A stretch of DNA of 64,000 bases from Chaetorhynchus papuensis (lineage: Eukaryota; Chordata; Aves; Passeriformes; Rhipiduridae): positions 62,001 to 126,000 of the forward strand of contig VWYX01000394.1 in the NCBI GenBank assembly GCA_013396525.1. Reading direction: 5' to 3'. Positions 11,801-26,276 of this stretch are shown here, piece after piece. A program made the position numbers and the translations under genes. The stretch's first letter is position 1, and every line of letters starts with the position of its first letter. The notes beneath the pieces were generated by a model. It was not told the DNA's origin. It ran no database searches and saw only the letters and a program-made list of their open reading frames with translations.

Positions 11801-14800
11801 ACCACGAACTTGAAGAAGCTGAGCTCTAGCTGCAGTATGAATGCAAAAACCAGCACCCAAATACTGCCCTATCTAAATCAGAATATTTCCCACAGTATCT
11901 TCCAAGAGCGTGCAGAAATATGATCCTAAATAATTTCTCTATGCTCTGTTCCTTTACAATGTCATCAGTTACAGGCTGTACCAAGTCATTCATCATCCAG
12001 ACAGCATTTGTACAAATATATGTCAGTCTGTAAATTGGCTGTAGATGTTTCCAAACATTTTTCTTTCTGTCACATGTCTACCAGTATTTCACCTTGTCAC
12101 TAGTACTATGTGAAGGATCTTAGCCAGGTAATAGAAATGCACTTCAATCGCACATGTGAAGCTTTCTCCCAAAACCATCCCGTTCTTCCTGAATGTAAGA
12201 TTGTCAGTCAGCTCCAGGTAATATAATTTTGGTTGCAAATAAAAATTCCTTTCAAGTTTTCAGGTGCTACTGTCCATCTTTGGATAGTTTCCTCACTTCT
12301 ATAAAGCCTTAATGATTAAATATACAGGTTTATTTGGTTTTCCTCATTATTATTTTTAAAAGAGAATTTTAAAATACTAAAGAAAGCATTAATTAATGTG
12401 TAATGCTGAGATTAATAAAAAGTTTTCTCCTTCTATTCATAAAAGTAACAAACATCTCTTACATGTTCATTAAAAGAAAAAAAAACTCTATGAAGTTATA
12501 GGTCTTTCAAAACTACAGTTTCCCAAGGAGATATTTATAAGCCAATATCTTTGAGCTGGGGCACAGGTCTAGTTCCCAAACTGGCAGAGCTGTATGGCAA
12601 GACCGCAATAAAGAGAGGAAAATACAGGTATATCTTGATGTATCTATCTCTTTGAGACTGGCAACTGTCAAAAAGCACTGTCTGAACCTGGAGTCCCAGT
12701 TTCCATGGTCAGTCACAGAAGCCATTGTTTGAATGTCAAATTTTGGAATAAAAACAAAGAGCAGCTAAGAAAACGCATTCTGTTTAGAGTCTTAGCTTCT
12801 GTTTACGCAATAAAGCACAAAGCAATTGTGCAGAAGTAGCTCTATGGATTCCCAGCTGGTACAATTATTCTAGGAGCTGGTGTACTCTCAAAAACCACAT
12901 TTTTGAGGACTGAAAAACACTGGAAGGAGAGTGTGTCCTGATTCTGTTCTCCTTGATTTCAACAGGAGCAAAACCAGGTCCTCAATCTGTGTGTAATTCA
13001 CATGATCTACTTAGCTAAACAATTAAGTCACAGCTCTGACATCTGATATTTATTTTAAGTTCTTTGAGCCAGATTCCCTTCTTTGAGCCAACCCTTTTTT
13101 CTGTTCTGGTGGCACAAAGGCTATAACAACCATGGATTTTCCCAGCTGGAGACTCTTCCAGCATGAATAAGTCTTTACCTGTCTGGCAAAATCAGCTTTC
13201 ATGTTATTTCCTCCTCTATTGCACCTCTGAATCTTTACCATACTCTTATGAGAAAATTACTGGGCCTGGACTACAGCCCTCATTACCACACTTCAAATAT
13301 CCTTTGCATGTATACTTGCCTCTTCAAATTAAACCTATATGGCTAATTTTAAATAATCCTTAGGCTACTGTAACTGAAGTAAAAGCATTGTCTGCTCTGA
13401 TTCTCCTTCTGTGGTATTTCAGAAGACACAAATGAGGATCCTTCTAAGGCGTGTTACCAATGAGGTATCTCAGAAGCTCTGAACCCATGAACTCTGGGGC
13501 ACTTCTATCTGTGCAGGACATGCTTAATAATTTAATCATAGTGCAAGGTCATCCCTAAAGACCCTCAATCAAGCATGCCAACTTCCCTGCCTCCACTTCA
13601 AGAGAGGAGAGGCTGTATGAAAGGATAACCTGAAGACTCAGGTTCAACTGAAAAAGTCCACACAATCAGAACCATTGCCTGAGTGGGGAACATCACAGTT
13701 GTCAGCTGCTCCTTCTGCATTATTGTAGGGGATGCATCCAATGAGAAGAACCTTAAGTGAGACTAGTTTAATGGAGATGAAAAAAATCAGGATGCAGTTT
13801 AACACTGCCGTTATTTGAGTTCACTTTAACCAACAATGCAGTGTGGAACTGATCTGCTGGGAGATGTGAGTGCTCTCAGGGGGACTGCCTCCTATGTGTG
13901 ATGTGCGAAGTAATGAAACAATGCTAAGGCATTGTGAAGGGACCACCAATTCTTCAAACTTCATCCGAATCTTTGAACAGGTTCAGACTGTCAAGGAACT
14001 AGTCAAGGACCTGACTCCAGCCTCAAGATGAGATGCACTCACATCCTAATCTACCTCATGCCTGTGCTCTTTCTTGATTCACTGAAACCTGGAGCTCTCC
14101 ACAAGTATATGCTGGCACACAGTGTAGGCCACAGCTCTTTTCCAGAGGCACACAGTGGCCTCCGTGTCACAAACAGATATTTTCACATTATAGACTCTGC
14201 CTTGGACAGCTGAAGATTCATTCATTTCAAAGGCAACTGGAAACTGGTAGCAAACAGGTTAACCAAACAGAAAAAAAAAAAAAAGGAGTAAGTATGGAAA
14301 GTGTGGTTTCTAAGAAGAAACTAAAGGTTTGCTTGAGCATCCCACTTATTTTGCTGTATCCCCTTTAGCTACCGTATAGTTGTGCCCCACTTCTGGGGAG
14401 AATGCTATTCTAAGGTGTGAGTTCCAAAGAACACTTAAAATATTCACTAAACAGCTACCCACCACATTTGTCTTCCAAACACAATATAATGGTCCAACAA
14501 AGTAGGCTCACGGCTTCATGTGCCGAGATTGTTGGCCAAGGTAATGAGTCGACTTGGGAGGCAAATAACATCAAAGAGAGCAACATTCAGAATGCAGCAG
14601 CCTCTTCTGATCCAATGCTTTTTAATCAGTCACTTTCCAATAATTCATTAAGACTTGAACAAAGAGATTGAAACATTGGCTTCTCCTAGGGCTTCAGCCA
14701 AGCGTAACAAAATTATAACAGGATATATTTACAAGGTTGGATATCTTGAACTCAGCTGTAATTATGTGTATTAGTAATTCTTCAATAGCTGCTCAGAAAG

Positions 14801-17800
14801 CATATTTGTATTAGTTAATCCTTGCCTGTGGAGACCCTTATATTAGCTTGGCAAAAGAACATTAAGAAGGATGGATTTCTTTTTTTTCCCTTTCAGCAAA
14901 TCCCTGTTTCCATCAGAAAATGCTGTGGGATCAAGAAATAAGCCAAATGTGGTACGGTTACTTTTCTGCTATTACTATTAGCAATCACTTTAGAAAACAG
15001 TTAAAACTAGAATGGATATGGATCTAGGTCAATATATTCTGTTAAATTTTCATTTGAAATATAGAAAGTTATTTAACAACTATATATTATGAGACTCTGG
15101 AACAACACTACACACATACAGTTTAGCACTATGTGCATATTTCACCTTTTTTCTTTTCTCCTCTGTCAGCGATGTGAACATGGAAAACACAAAAATATAT
15201 ATTTATTTTGAAAAGTAAAGAAAAAATCTCAAAACTATCACAGATCTGATGTATGACTTTATGCAAAAAAGCCCTCTTTTTTAAAGAAAATCTAATAAAC
15301 AGGATAGCATATCCCTCAAACAATTCAAATGAAAAAATGTAGGGTATTGTGAAACCCTGGCTATTTTGAATACTAAGCTGTGAATATGTACTTGCCCCTT
15401 TCCAAGAAGAAAGATGTATTACCATACTAATTGTTCATTAAACTTACAAAAGGATAATTCACTGAAAATAATGAGACATATGGGAAAGACTGGTCAAACT
15501 ATTCAAGGCATTATTTACTGAAGCCATCTTTCCCTATTCATAATATTTTTTTCTATAACAGACAGCAATTTCCATTAAATCACCGATCAGCTACTTGGAA
15601 TCACTAAATTATCAAGGGAGATATTTCAGATGAATCCAGAGACTCCAAATTATGCCAGGAAAGTTATTGGAGGGCTCCTGACTGAAGGAAAAACCACTCT
15701 TAGAATAAGATACAGAGACTACATTTAGATAAGTATTAAGAGGAAATTCACTTTGTGCAGCTCTGCAGGACTCTATGCAAAGCACTCTGTTTGAGCTACC
15801 ATGGCTGCTAATAAATGTAGATTCTGGAATATTTGCATAAATTAAACACAAGAACAGCTGCAATACATCAAAGGCAATATATGAACTAGTTGAATGGGCT
15901 GAATGAAAACTGATGACATGTGCTTAGCTGCATACAAGCCAAACTCAGCACTGACAAACACAGGCAAACTCTACTGGTGTGAAAGGAAATAGAATCAAGT
16001 TTGCCAAAGTTTAATTAGACCCTGCTCTTTTTTCTAAATATGCATAGGCTTCAGGTTGATTGCTGTGCAAATCGTAATGTTTAACTGTATTTTACATTTC
16101 CTGTGCTTATTTTAGGAATGTTTCTATTTATTTCTGAATTAGAACAGATACAGAACTACCACAAATGGATTGATAATACACCATCTCTCCATTATAAATA
16201 CTTTATTCTAAACAACTGTTTTAAAGGTGCTCCCAGTGATCATATGTTGGGTTTATACTCAGGGTAAGGTCATTTTACCCTATCATAGCTACATAAGGAG
16301 ACCGCTTATAAAGTATAACTAAGATCAAAATATTTTATTTGAGTGTTACAGACAAATTAATCAAAGATAGAGAGCTACTTAGATATACTAATACTGGAGG
16401 TTTTCTCTTCAAGGATCATAAACAGGTGTAGCATACATGCAAACACATTTCAGTGGGCCAAAAGGTGCTGAGCAGAAAGAGCTGACCTTAAAAAAGCAGA
16501 AAACACTTTCCAAACCTTGAGACTGAGCAACTTCAACATTTCCCTGATTTTTTAATACCATCGTCACTGTTATAATATTCTGGCATTCTGAGATAAAGTG
16601 TAACTGCAGAGAAAGTAGGACCCTTAACGCTTGAGAGGTTTTCTATTTATCCTAAGATAACACTTAACAGGTTTGTAATATTTAATCTCCATATTTTCTC
16701 CTTTTTTTCACTGCTTGTTCTGACACGAAAGAAACAGCTATCACAGCCAAAAGTAAAGGAGGAGAAGCAAGGCATTTCTGGAGGTGCTGCTCAGTTCTGG
16801 GACAGTGGACTTCAATATAAATGTGTAGTTTGGATTTATTTCAAGGATTTTGAAAGCCCTGACTGCATGTTATGTAAGTGATCCTCCATATTCCCACCGA
16901 GCTGCATCACATATACACACATGCAGTGACTCCACCATGTAGGTAATGTAGAGTCATCCTGTCCACAAGAAGTAGGTCTGAGTGTAAATTTGCTGTACCT
17001 TTGCCAGTCTTATACACACAAATTATTTATTTTGTAGCAATCCCCTTTCTGAAAGAATGAAAATTGCCTGATCTCTGGAAAAGTGACGTGTTACTGAATA
17101 AAGGGGGAAATCTGTATATGTTAACTTCCCAAACTTGGCATTTTATCATATAATAATGGGAAGCCCAAATTGCTAAATTACTACTCACCAACAGGTCCAT
17201 TCAAAATTCAGGCGCATAGTATTAAATGCAAGCAATTATCCTACTCTAGATTGTCTTCTGGTCCAGAAGATATCCCTGGAAACCACAAGAAATCCTCATA
17301 ATTAGTTATGTTTTGGCCATACCTCTTTGTCTACCATGTAAAAGACAAGTTCTGAAAATCTTTTTCCTAAATTTCCTAAACTGAAATTTCTGTGACAGCA
17401 GAGAAGTCACTCATGTGTTAGACCTGCTATGTCATCAGCAGACAAAGAAGTAATTACTCCATCATGATTAGAGTAATAACATCACAGCCATCTCCTTACT
17501 TACTTTAATCCAATGGGATTTAAGGGTTTTTACTAATCCAGGGCATACATCCACTACTGCCACATACACTGACAAGGATGCATTTTCTAACACTTCATTT
17601 CAAAGGCTCTTTCTACTGGAACACATCATAAACAGCAAAGGTTGGGGAAGAAGAAGTGTCGGACTGTTTTCCTGTAGGAAAGGGTTTTATTTTGCTTTTC
17701 AGTTTATTTTACAGGCTTGAGTGAAAAAGGAGAAAATAATTTGAGCAGCAAAGCCCTAATTAGATTTGTGCTATGTCACTCAGGATGCTGTCTAAAATCT

Positions 17801-18758
17801 GCAAGGAGCATGACAATGACTGCTTTGCTGATGTAACTTTAAATGTTTTTTTTAAGTCAAAGACACAGATTTCAAATAATGTAGTAATGTAATATGTACT
17901 AAAATGCAATTGAACCAATTTACTTGAATTGAGAAATAAAGACTTAGTAGACTTGTAAAAAAAAAACAACAAGAAAATTTTTTTAAAAAGTTTAAATATC
18001 CTTAGTATTCAAAATTGTGCCTTTACCATGAGAGGTTTTTGCTTGACTACATACATTGTAACTGCATGTTTAAAAACAAAGTGTTAGGATCAAAAAGTAG
18101 CCACAGTTTGTAACTCCAAACAGTATTTTTCACTGGTCTTAAAGCCTGTATTAAACAAACACATTTTTATGCACTGTTTTGGTAGAATCATTGCAGCACA
18201 GCACATAAATGATTTTTTGCACAGCAGACATAACAAAACATAGGATAATATAAAAATGGCCACTAATCAATCAAATGCTTGGATCTTTCATGTGTTAAAT
18301 CTTGTTTATAACCTAAAAAATTGTGCCCTCAATATGTAATCAATAGTCAATTAAACCCCTCACTAGAGCAACTGTTTTCCAATTGACCGACATTAAAAAC
18401 CCACCAAACCTGAGTAAATAGCCTGTAGGACTTCCACAAAAGTAGTAACCTCTAATTCACAAGTGACAAAATGAAGCAGCCATCCTTAAATTGAATAGAA
18501 AAGCCTAACCATCAACCATCAAAACCAAACATAAGCAACAATTGAACTTTTTTTTTTTTCAGTATGTCACCTGAATGCATGTAATGAAAAAGAAGACATT
18601 TACTATGACTATTAAAGTGTATTTATTTGGTATGTTTTAAAACAAGTAGTACAAATTATTAACAAAGGATATGGCCACATTTCAGTTTTTGCGGTTTTTT
18701 TACTTCCGTGAAATGTAGGAGATATACCTCCAAAAATTTTAGTTCTCTAGAAAACAGA
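8811..18758. other. long non-coding stretch
   Basis: About 10 kb with no supported gene. Small features seen: two copies of a 'gtgctcattt-tattctaaattt' unit at 10,235-10,294, a doubled 'tttgagcca' segment around 13,065-13,092, and a poly-A run at about 14,270. Frames of up to 101 codons have no splice signals or motifs. It could be intron of the minus-strand gene suggested by the CpG island, or intergenic DNA. Confidence 0.55.
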
Positions 18759-18791
18759 TGTTAATAAGGGGAATATTTCCCCTTATTAACA
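18759..18791. repeat. perfect 33-bp inverted repeat (hairpin)
   Basis: The arms at 18,759-18,773 (TGTTAATAAGGGGAA) and 18,777-18,791 are exact reverse complements over 15 bases, separated by the 3-base loop TAT. Pairing fails at the next position outward. It is too short for a usual microRNA precursor. It might be a folded RNA element, a cruciform-prone site, a paired transcription-factor site or the product of a templated mutation. Confidence 0.95.
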
Positions 18792-21700
18792 AACTCCTTT
18801 CAGGTCACTTGAAGAGATCTTCTTTAACAATAAAATGATCCCAATGCAGACAGTGGCCTTACATATACTTTAGGCATGGAACCAGTAACCCCTTTCTCCC
18901 TGCAGCCTTTCAGTGGCTTTTTTTGTAGCTGTTGCATCTTTCTCGGGTACCTCATTGATTATGAAGTTTTGCTTATAGATTTCCACAGTGACTACTACTA
19001 TGCAATTTTATTTATACTATGATAAGCACTTTGGAAAATATAAGCCTTTATAAGTCACATTGGGGTGACTTAAATCACATATGGGTCTGAAACCTCACAT
19101 CATTCTCATGCAAATTGCCCTCAAACCCTATTAATTGGGAGAGGAGTCTGTGTGCCTTTATGTATGGATGTATGTATACATCTCTTCTTAAATCTTTCTC
19201 TCTGTATACACAGTTATTTAAAAAACAACATCAACTCCACACATGAAGCAGTGTATTTTCAAGGCTACAGGCTATCTATCAATCAATAAATGTATTACAA
19301 AGCCTTGCACCTGTGCACTGCCATTCTCCCCCTCTCAGAGGCTTTCCCTGGCAGACTAACACCTGAAATAACAAACCACAAAAATACAGAGACCTGCCAT
19401 TCTTTCTTCATAGAAAAATCGAATTGTGCCTAATGGAAAGAAGAAAACAACATGAAGTATATCAGCTCTTCAGTTTGCTCACAGGCTCAGGGCCAAGCTA
19501 GACTAATTCAAAATGCATGCTGCTCCTGAATTACAGATAGTAATGCAGGAAGATCTACTTTGAAACAAACTTCTGTTTTCTTTGTTATTCTCTTCCCTGC
19601 ATATTGGAGGAATCCCAGCATACTTCAGGCCCAGTCCTGGTGTAATACAGTGAAAATTCTGACATTCGCTTTCCTGGAGCCAGAACTGCACACATTAGTA
19701 ACTGTGTGTCTTGTCATGCTGAATACAAGTTTTATAAAAATATGAAACAGGACTAAAACAAAACCCAGAAGATGTCCTCACATTGATTAAAGCAATAGCT
19801 CTACAGAAAAGCTTTTCCATATGCTGACATCCTATCTTGCTCCCGGGACAGCGCAGTGCACTCAGAAATGTTTGCTGCTCAGGGTACTGCAGTCCAACGA
19901 GGCTTCTCCCGTCCTGTGGCAGGACAGCACATCTCAGATATCGAGTGCCCTTCGCTGGGATTAATGGGAGTGAGAGCAAAGCCCCTCGGACACCACTTCA
20001 TTTGAAGGACTGCTCTGATGTACTTCACTAAATTTTAAGTCTCCCTGTATGCAACAACTATTTTTTTCATCTTTGCTCACTCTCTCATCAGCTCTCAGAG
20101 TTGGTCCATGGGCTTGACATTCTCCACCATCATATGGAAGACTTCTGGCTTATCCTAGATTTCAGATGCCCTTTGTTCAGTGGCCTGGCTCTACTGTCTG
20201 GGAGTTATGTTTGCCAAACACAGAGTATTGCTGCTAAAAGTCATATCACACAATAGCCCTAAAAACCCAAGCAGGCAGGGAAGGGAATGCAGCAGTGGTG
20301 TGACAGATAGCAAAGCAATCACAATCACCATCTACTCAAGCACTGTGTAGAACTGAAGGCTGAACAAGTACACAAGCTCTGCAGCATTTGGGACTTCCTT
20401 TCATCAAAGGAAATGAAAATTTATCCTGTCCACTTGTATTTTTGGGGTGGAACTGACACCTTACCGTGGAACAAGCAGAGATAATGGTTATTTCCACTGA
20501 ACTCACTGGGACTGTTTATATTTCTGCCTCATGGTGTGGCGAGGCCCTCACAGCCCCTCCAGTCCTGGCTCAGTAACCACTGAGCCTGGGAAGGATATTG
20601 CCCTATGCAACCTTCACTCCTTCCAGCAACCAAGCCAGGTGCCCTGTCCCAAGGACACTGCCACATAGATGTTCTCCTGAGAGGAATAATATTTGATATT
20701 TAATTACATTTGTTAATCTATGAGAATATATTTTCTTTTAATCACTAGATCTGGAATATGCAAATTTAGAATTTATTTCCATATCATGTCCACCTCATTA
20801 AAAATAAAGAATAACAAGCCCCTAAACCATTTGGAATATGGATTATACTAAGCTTTCAAAAGCAGAATATGTTTGCCTTGTTTTGTTTCAGAAAAGCCTA
20901 GCTACCAACCTGATTATAAAATTAATTGATTCAAAAATGTCAGTTATAGAATGAGGAATGATTACTACAGATCACAAGACTTTATCTGGATTTTTTTAAT
21001 GTGACAGTTATTCTTCTTTTAAACCAATTTCACCCACTATTTTGCTAATTTCTAAGATAATGTTTGTTTTGGTAAACGTGGTTTTGGACAATGCCATTTT
21101 TATTAACTCTCATCTTCTTTTTAAGTCTCCTGAACGTCCAGAAATTCCTATTAACACAATACAGTAAGAAGGAAAAAAAAATAAAGCCAGCTTATTAACA
21201 GAAATAATAATCGGATGAGGCTTAAGCATTACAAAGAACTCTGTGTTATGTCATACCATACATTTTAATTTCTTAGAGACAAAGTTTACATTCCTCAATG
21301 GTCTCCTTTTTTTATTCCAGATCTGTAATTACATTCACTGAAGTAGTTTAGTACTAGGCACAGCAGGTCTTGCAGAATTAGGGACTTCCAGCTGTAACTA
21401 TCACTACACTTACAGGAGATCTCTTTAAGTGAGGAAAAAGAACAAAACTTTTCTTACACCTTACATAGGATACATGGGTTTGATTTAACCACAAACTAAA
21501 ATAAACCTCAAACATATCTTTCAAATCTAATTTATTATGAATTATGGATAAACTAGCACTATGTCATAGGACAACTTATAGTTTTCTGCTGCTGATGTGT
21601 AAGAAATTTTGGCATAAAACTGAACTCGTAAGTGTAACCTCAAAATTTAAATATTTTGAGGGCCAAATTCTCTTCTCTGATATGTTATTCTAAATCTGAA

Positions 21701-24700
21701 GTAGATATGCTCAGGAGGCTAATTTGAGCATACTCGTAAACTGAGAGCAATATTTATCTTCATTCCTTCATGCTTGAAAAATAACTACTCAAAATGTTTT
21801 AAAATGTCTTGTTGGTCTCCCAGGACAAAAGGGAAATTTCAGCCCCCTAACCCTTGTAAGTTTATATGGCTCCTTTCTCCACTGTGGTGGGCAATATGTA
21901 AGGAAAGAATAGTCAGTGCAGATTTTTTTATTTCTCAATATTTCTTTAAATCTAATTACATGGAAGCTATTCTGGTTTTGAGGAAAGTGTTTGGATAAAT
22001 GTAACAAAGAAAATCTAAGAAGAATGACAAACTATTCTAGTTCCCCTGACGTGACATCCAAAAATAACCTGAAGCTGAATCTTCTCTTTGCGAAAATACA
22101 TGTTTTCTTCATAAGAAAAGCTGACCACAGTTATGCATCAGAAGCAGGTGATAGTTATAAAAAAGATTACCCTTTGAAGAGCTTTCGCCACTAAGCTTAA
22201 AACAGTTTGAGACACTTCTTAGTGAAAAAAAAAAATCACAATCAAGCATAGAAACTTCATGGAAATCAGGCAAGTAAAGGATGTTATAACAGAAATTTTA
22301 ATCTCACTGGATATAGTAATTCAAAGGAACAACTTGTATTTTTAGTGACATCCTACCAGGAATCCTAGAAAAGATGAAGATTACTTTTTGGTTAGTTGGA
22401 ATTTCTTCTAAAGGTACTCTTCAGAGTAAGTGCTCACTCTCATTAATCAGGTCACCAAGAAAAACAGGGACAGATCTGTTTGAGATAAGACTTTTGAACA
22501 TGTAGGGATAAAAGAAATAAGAAGTTAAGACAGCTGAAGTGATGGTGAAACTGGTATCTCTATTGCATATGTGACTGTTCTGGGTCCTACAAGAACCATG
22601 ACACAAATTTTCTCATGCTTAAGAAGCACATGACATGGAATATGACCCTGATTATTAAGGAGGAAGTCAAACTCTTTAAGTCCTTTCCAGGCAGGTCACA
22701 GCATCTCACTGTCCCAACACAGCAGGGCAGGTTTGAGTGTCCACTCTGGTTCAGTCATGCTCCTTTGCTCTGTGACAAAACCACATGAAGTAGACCACAA
22801 CTCTTATCCCCATGGCATAGCAAGTGCCCAGAACCTGTCCGGGAACCACCTGCAAGGCACATCCAGATGGGGTATCACAGACCAAAACCACTCTCACTTT
22901 TATATCCTGCTTATGCATCTATAATTGAGTGGTAAATGCACCATGTCTGACAGTTAAGGGTTTCACTCTTCTTTTTCCTGCCTCATCAAAGAGGTGCTCT
23001 GTGGGTGCTCTGCTTTCCCATTATGGCCTGAGCTAAATGAACAGCACCCCATCAGTCTAAGGAGGAGGTCCCATCCCCTCTCAAACCTCACCCCTGGACA
23101 TGTGCTGCAGCCACTTGCCCTGTACTGCTCCTAGAATTCACCCAGTGGTACTCCAGGTCAGCTTTCTCACTATACAAACAGTTAACCAAGCCTCTAAAGG
23201 AAATAAAAGAAAGGTGAGTGTGGAGATGCAGTTCGGTGACTGGCTAGACTAAAGCTGGAGAGAGTCCTGAGAGTGAAGGAATGAGAGAATAGGAGGGGAA
23301 GCACATTTCAGTCCTCCTGCTATTGAACTCATTGATAATACAGAGTAGCATCCTCAGAGAAGAAAAAAAGAAGAAGAGAAAACACACAGAAATGACTCGT
23401 CTTGCACTCTCTGTTCTGAATACAGCACTATTCCGGATGCTTTTTTGTTTCAAACAAAAGAAGTAATTAGTTGCTCAATTGTCTTTTAAATCAGACACTT
23501 GGGTTTGATTTTCAGCAGCTACAGACAATCAAAATATGTAACTCCAGTTTCAAATGCTTGGCTGAGAACTCAACTGAATGTAACAACTTTCCTGTCTGAG
23601 CGGAAGATAAGCTGCTCTGTTCAGCTGATGATCAGGTACTACCAGCTGGAGTAAAAAACTGCCATTAATGTGCTGGTGACAGGAATTACAAAAAATATTC
23701 CTGGTCACATTCCTCTATCCCAAAAAAAAAGGACACACCATCACGACAGGTACTAATTTGTATCCTTGGTATTGGTAACAAAAAATGAGATGAATATGAA
23801 AATGTGACTATTATTTAAACTGTAGATCTGCTCTTTCTAGGCTGGAGAGAAAGCTACTTTTGTGGCTGCCCATAGGACACTGCACCTATGCCAGGGACAG
23901 CTGGAGAATTTCTCTAAGGATGTTCTGCTGTTTCTTTGGTGTGCAACATAATTGCTAAAAGTAACAACTAACAGAAAACAAAATCTTGCTGTGTATAATA
24001 CTGATGGATTCAAGAAAATTTCCCTTCAAAGTTATATAAATATTATGAAATATTTATGTTTTCTACAGTTAAATAGAATTATTTAGTTAAGAGCAAACAT
24101 TTCACATGGGAGATACTGTTGTCTAAAACAGAATTTTTCCTCAAGCCACCTGATACTAGTAGTTATTGCAATATTTATTGCAAAGTATAAACCTGAGAGC
24201 AATTCTCATATTTATAGTATTCTATCTTTCATTCTCTTGAAAAGAAGAATGTAAGCCTTCGTGTATTCTGCCTTGAAAAGACCATTTTACATTTTTTCTT
24301 AGGCTGAGGTCTTGCCCACAGCACATAAAGTATTCAAGCCACAGTAAATAAACACTTCTGACCAGTCATGCTGATAACCTGCAGCATCTTTTCCATTCAG
24401 CATACAAATCTGTGGCAATCTGGTTTGGGTTGGTTTTCCATAACTACCAGAAACTTGACAGTCTGAAAAAACAAAAATATCTGGAAGTTCACTGGGACAA
24501 TACAACCCCTTACTGATGTACAGTCCAATACCTGGAGCAGATCACACTGAGAACCTTCAAGGCCAGAGCATTGATTACTTTTTGTTTGATAAATTTTAGC
24601 CCAGTTTCCTTAGAATGTGCAGCAATCTCCCTGTGCAAGTGCTGCCCTACCAATCTGTTATTCATCTGTTAACTACTGAATTTGTCATGCAACTTCAAAC

Positions 24701-25439
24701 TTTTCCAAAACTAGGCTTAATTTCATTTAAAATGGACTACTGAACAGAGAACAGTAAGTCTACCAGTGAGACTTGGGGAGGGCTGCATCTCAGCTTCACC
24801 CATTGCCAGCCATCAGCCACAGGGGCGCCCTCCAGGGACACAAATCCCTAAGAAACTGCACTTGCCTGGGCTCCCTCAGTTTGGTTTCTCTCCAGCAAGG
24901 TCTGTGGCAGGCAACAAGAGAAAAATATTAGTTGGCTACAGCCAGGGACAGTCACTAGATTCTCCTTTTTTGTGGAACTGCACTATCCTAACCCACACAA
25001 ACCCCTCAGGTAGCTCCACTCCAGTATGAAATGTTTTTGCATGGCTCTGCATCAAACCTAGCAGTGCCAGTCTCCTGGGCAAGGACAGTGTGATTATCAC
25101 CAGGAAGCTGTGCTTGGCCCTGAACTGTCCCTGCTGTCACTGCCAGGCCTGGCCCGTGCCAGTGCTGGAGATGGATCCCTGCCTCAGTCTGAGCATCCTC
25201 CGAAAGGTGAAATAAGCCCCGTGCCCAGCACAGTCTGGGTCTTCTGCACCTGCCCTGCAAAACTAGAGAAGTGCATCACACGAGAACCAGCAAAGTTGAA
25301 GAGGAAGTTTAAAGGAGTACGTCCAGAGAGCTGTCACTCAGATTGGTCATTTATCCTCTTTGTGCAGATCAGAGGAGCAGTCCTAAGTTTGGGGAGAAAC
25401 GGGCCCCCCCCAGTGCTGCGTTGAAGTATAGGGAAGTTG
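18792..25439. other. non-coding stretch leading to the CpG island
   Basis: No gene is supported. AT-rich sequence continues to about 24.7 kb and then grades into moderately GC-rich sequence approaching the island. An octamer motif ATGCAAAT is seen at 20,758-20,765 and a pair of C/EBP-like ATTGCAA motifs at about 24,165-24,185, neither with independent support. Confidence 0.5.
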
Positions 25440-25794
25440 GAAGGCTTGCTCTGAGGGGTCAGTGGTGGCCGCAGCTGACCTCCCGGCCGAAGGTGCCGAA
25501 GCCCCACTGACCGTCTCCTCCCTTCAGTCTCGGATACCCCCACAGCTTCAGGCGGGGAGCGGGGCTGGGCTGTGCTGCCCTCAGGGGGCTCGAACTCAGC
25601 AAAGGCAGAGCCCCCCCCGTGGCAGCCCCGGGGCGATGGGAGGGCATCCCCCGACCCGCTTTCCGCTGGCCCGCTCCCTGCCGCTGCGGGATGCGCCGGC
25701 AAAGGAGCCGTCGGGCTCGGCGGCTGGAGGAGGTGGCAGGGACGGGATCCGGAGGGGCTGCACCCCGGGCTCCCTGCGCGGGGCAGCGCGGCGG

Positions 25795-25824
25795 CTCTTA
25801 CCTCCGTGCCGGGCGGCGGCGAAG
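25795..25824 (-). other. partial minus-strand exon end with splice donor, entering the gap
   Basis: Read on the minus strand, the sequence leaving the gap is GC-rich and reaches ...GGCACGGAG|GTAAGAG, a near-consensus vertebrate 5' splice site. The exon would end at 25,802 and the intron begin at 25,801. The rest of the exon lies in the unsequenced gap, so neither its start nor its coding status can be judged. It could be an alternative first exon downstream of the TATA promoter near 27.2 kb. Confidence 0.45.
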
Positions 25825-26276
25825 NNNNNNNNNNNNNNNNNNNNNNNNNNNNNNNNNNNNNNNNNNNNNNNNNNNNNNNNNNNNNNNNNNNNNNNNNNNN
25901 NNNNNNNNNNNNNNNNNNNNNNNNNNNNNNNNNNNNNNNNNNNNNNNNNNNNNNNNNNNNNNNNNNNNNNNNNNNNNNNNNNNNNNNNNNNNNNNNNNNN
26001 NNNNNNNNNNNNNNNNNNNNNNNNNNNNNNNNNNNNNNNNNNNNNNNNNNNNNNNNNNNNNNNNNNNNNNNNNNNNNNNNNNNNNNNNNNNNNNNNNNNN
26101 NNNNNNNNNNNNNNNNNNNNNNNNNNNNNNNNNNNNNNNNNNNNNNNNNNNNNNNNNNNNNNNNNNNNNNNNNNNNNNNNNNNNNNNNNNNNNNNNNNNN
26201 NNNNNNNNNNNNNNNNNNNNNNNNNNNNNNNNNNNNNNNNNNNNNNNNNNNNNNNNNNNNNNNNNNNNNNNNNNNN
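25825..26276. other. assembly gap (452 N) in the CpG island
   Basis: There are 452 consecutive undetermined bases flanked on both sides by very GC-rich sequence. This is the usual dropout of GC-rich first exons in bird assemblies. The gap may contain an exon: just left of it, on the minus strand, an exon-like sequence runs from the gap to a donor at 25,802/25,801. Confidence 0.99.
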
